Source: Mycolicibacterium chubuense (GTDB taxonomy: Bacteria; Actinomycetota; Actinomycetes; Mycobacteriales; Mycobacteriaceae). From it: a stretch of 52,317 nucleotides of DNA. The position numbers were made by a program, and so were the translations under genes. The notes beneath the pieces were generated by a model that was not told the origin of the DNA, ran no database searches, and worked only from the letters and a program-made list of their open reading frames with translations. Shown here piece by piece: positions 50,906 to 52,317 of the stretch; position 1 is the stretch's first letter, and the number at the start of each line of letters is the position of its first letter. Location: NCBI RefSeq assembly GCF_001044255.1, contig NZ_JYNX01000030.1, forward strand, positions 1 to 52,317. Direction: 5' to 3'.

Positions 50906-52186
50906 ATGGCACGCATTGGAGACGGCGGTGACCTGCTGAAGTGCTCGTTCTGCGGAAAGAGCCAGAAGCAGGTGAAGAAGCTCATTGCGGGACCGGGCGT
51001 CTACATCTGCGACGAGTGCATCGACCTGTGCAACGAGATCATCGAGGAGGAACTGGCCGACGCCGACGACGTCAAACTCGACGAGCTGCCGAAGCCGGCG
51101 GAGATCCGCGACTTCCTCGAGGGTTACGTCATCGGTCAGGACACCGCCAAGCGCACGCTGGCCGTGGCGGTCTACAACCACTACAAGCGAATCCAGGCGG
51201 GGGAGAAGAGCCGCGACTCGCGCTCGGAGCCCGTCGAGCTGGCCAAGTCCAACATCCTGATGCTCGGCCCCACCGGGTGCGGCAAGACCTACCTGGCGCA
51301 GACGCTGGCCAAGATGCTCAACGTCCCGTTCGCCATCGCCGACGCGACCGCACTCACCGAAGCCGGCTACGTCGGTGAGGACGTCGAGAACATTCTGCTC
51401 AAGCTGATCCAGGCGGCCGACTACGACGTCAAGCGCGCCGAGACCGGCATCATCTACATCGACGAAGTCGACAAGATCGCCCGCAAGAGCGAGAACCCGT
51501 CGATCACCCGCGACGTGTCCGGCGAGGGCGTGCAGCAGGCGCTGCTGAAGATCCTCGAGGGCACGCAGGCGTCGGTGCCGCCGCAGGGCGGCCGCAAGCA
51601 CCCGCATCAGGAGTTCATCCAGATCGACACGACGAACGTGCTGTTCATCGTGGCCGGGGCCTTCGCCGGGCTGGAGAAGATCGTCTCCGACCGCGTCGGC
51701 AAGCGCGGCCTGGGCTTCGGCGCCGAGGTGCACTCCAAGGCCGAGATCGACACGCAGGACCACTTCGCGGAGGTCATGCCCGAAGACCTGATCAAGTTCG
51801 GGCTGATCCCGGAGTTCATCGGCCGCCTGCCGGTCGTGGCCTCGGTGACCAACCTGGACAAGGAATCTCTGGTGCAGATCCTGTCCAAGCCGAAGAACGC
51901 GTTGGTCAAGCAGTACACGCGGCTGTTCGACATGGACGGCGTGGAGCTCGAGTTCACCGGGGACGCCCTGGAGGCCATCGCCGATCAGGCGATCCACCGT
52001 GGCACCGGTGCTCGCGGTCTGCGCGCCATCATGGAGGAAGTCCTGCTGCCGGTGATGTACGACATCCCCAGCCGCGACGACGTCGCCAAGGTGGTCGTCA
52101 CCAAGGAGACCGTCGAGGACAACGTCCTGCCGACGATCGTGCCGCGTAAGCCGCAGCGCCCGGAGCGCCGCGACAAGACCGCGTAG
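50906..52186 (+). CDS. clpX: ATP-dependent Clp protease ATP-binding subunit ClpX
   Basis: A 426-aa AAA+ unfoldase that feeds tagged proteins into ClpP1P2. The N-terminal zinc domain uses C13, C16, C35 and C38 (CSFCG...CDEC). Walker A is GPTGCGKT (121-128), Walker B lies in [11 protein letters not shown], and the ClpP-docking loop region contains the conserved GF-type motif (KRGLGFG). The sensor-2 region [13 protein letters not shown] is intact. It is Rv2457c-like; separation from clpP1P2 by several genes is normal in mycobacteria, although here a haloperoxidase, a PPOX gene and a secreted-protein gene lie in between. Confidence 0.97.
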   Translation: MARIGDGGDLLKCSFCGKSQKQVKKLIAGPGVYICDECIDLCNEIIEEELADADDVKLDELPKPAEIRDFLEGYVIGQDTAKRTLAVAVYNHYKRIQAGEKSRDSRSEPVELAKSNILMLGPTGCGKTYLAQTLAKMLNVPFAIADATALTEAGYVGEDVENILLKLIQAADYDVKRAETGIIYIDEVDKIARKSENPSITRDVSGEGVQQALLKILEGTQASVPPQGGRKHPHQEFIQIDTTNVLFIVAGAFAGLEKIVSDRVGKRGLGFGAEVHSKAEIDTQDHFAEVMPEDLIKFGLIPEFIGRLPVVASVTNLDKESLVQILSKPKNALVKQYTRLFDMDGVELEFTGDALEAIADQAIHRGTGARGLRAIMEEVLLPVMYDIPSRDDVAKVVVTKETVEDNVLPTIVPRKPQRPERRDKTA

Positions 52187-52233
52187 TTTTCTCGCCGCGA
52201 GAGTGCACTGGCGGTCGTTCAGTCAGCCTTGAG

Positions 52234-52253
52234 TTCAAGGGGTCGATGCAACA
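52234..52253 (+). repeat. 20-bp IS30-like terminal repeat, right copy
   Basis: TTCAAGGGGTCGATGCAACA, the exact reverse complement of 63-82. It overlaps the transposase stop codon, a common arrangement at the 3' end of IS30-family elements. Confidence 0.75.
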
Positions 52254-52317
52254 GTTGGCGGTTTTGACAGTAGTTCGTTGAGGGCTTCGGCTGGGGTTTT
52301 CCAGTCGAGGGTTTTGC
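52235..52317 (-). CDS. IS30-family transposase, C-terminal fragment
   Basis: The last 26 codons read KTLDWKTPAEALNELLSKPP, then TVASTP and a TGA stop (52237-52235). The KTLxWKTPAEAL block is the typical C-terminal motif of IS30-family DDE transposases, following the catalytic Glu. The rest of the gene lies beyond the window. This is the strongest evidence for the IS30 call at both ends. Confidence 0.85.
   Translation of the reverse strand, partial: KTLDWKTPAEALNELLSKPPTVASTP

Larger units (their letters stand above)
52234..52317 (-). mobile_element. IS30-like element, 3' (right) end, truncated by window edge
   Basis: The terminal repeat at 52234-52253 is followed inward (rightward) by the 3' end of a minus-strand transposase gene. 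The element continues beyond the window. It has the same orientation as the element end at 1-82, so the two are direct repeats if both are copies of one IS. Confidence 0.75.

Noticed and set aside
52187-52233. Short CTCG/CGAG hairpin after clpX as a terminator
   Set aside because: Only five base pairs, and the T-run precedes the stem rather than following it, so the support is too weak.

Overview
The window is high-GC actinobacterial DNA from a mycobacterium, most likely a fast-growing Mycolicibacterium-type species. The backbone follows the M. tuberculosis Rv2484c-to-Rv2457c neighbourhood in inverted orientation: wax-ester/TAG synthase, plsC, plsB2, second ssb, ettA, NAD-glutamate dehydrogenase, small thioesterase, glbO, HNH gene, pepN, Rv2466c-type nitroreductase, rpiB, nei2, tRNA-Gly, tRNA-Pro, tig, clpP1, clpP2, mmuM and clpX. 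M. tuberculosis locus names here are from memory of gene order, not from a search.

Layout. 1-82 is the end of an IS30-like element, followed by tRNA-Arg and a small PD-(D/E)XK-type nuclease gene. 804-6324 is a lipid operon (acyltransferases for triacylglycerol and phospholipid synthesis) with overlapping start/stop codons. 6359-9306 holds a CopD/CtaG-like membrane protein converging on a stand-alone allophanate-hydrolase C-terminal-domain protein. 9476-17743 carries ssb, ettA and the gdh-thioesterase-unknown operon. 17760-22025 is a minus-strand group: a catalase-like haem protein, a large ATPase-LuxR regulator and truncated haemoglobin O. 22184-23983 holds two HNH genes around a small membrane protein and a DUF5130-type protein, which may belong to the bcc-aa3 respiratory supercomplex. 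pepN and the nitroreductase are divergent.

27490-30277 is an accessory operon between the nitroreductase and rpiB: NCS1 nucleobase permease, yeast-type cytosine deaminase and an IPNS-like 2OG/Fe(II)-type oxygenase. It is the best candidate here for an undescribed pathway, possibly import, deamination and oxidation of cytosine or 5-methylcytosine. 31612-43988 is a second accessory block: antiporter, DUF1542-like membrane protein, Crp-type regulator with a coupled small ORF, PucR regulator divergent from an alcohol dehydrogenase and APC permease, MFS exporter with RibD-like reductase, GH16-like protein and O-methyltransferase. 44203-52186 returns to the conserved proteostasis core (tig, clpP1P2, clpX), interrupted by a vanadium haloperoxidase, a PPOX-class oxidoreductase, a small secreted protein and mmuM. 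52234-52317 is the 3' end of an IS30-like transposase.

Two features recur. Many genes start 6-8 nt after a TANNNT-like hexamer, the usual mycobacterial leaderless promoter-start arrangement. Several genes end in strong GC-rich hairpins without U-tracts. Three convergent pairs end in interlocked stop codons (TTAG or CTAG). The IS30-like ends at both window edges point the same way and share a 20-bp terminal repeat, so the window may be a contig, or a chromosomal segment, bounded by two directly repeated IS copies.
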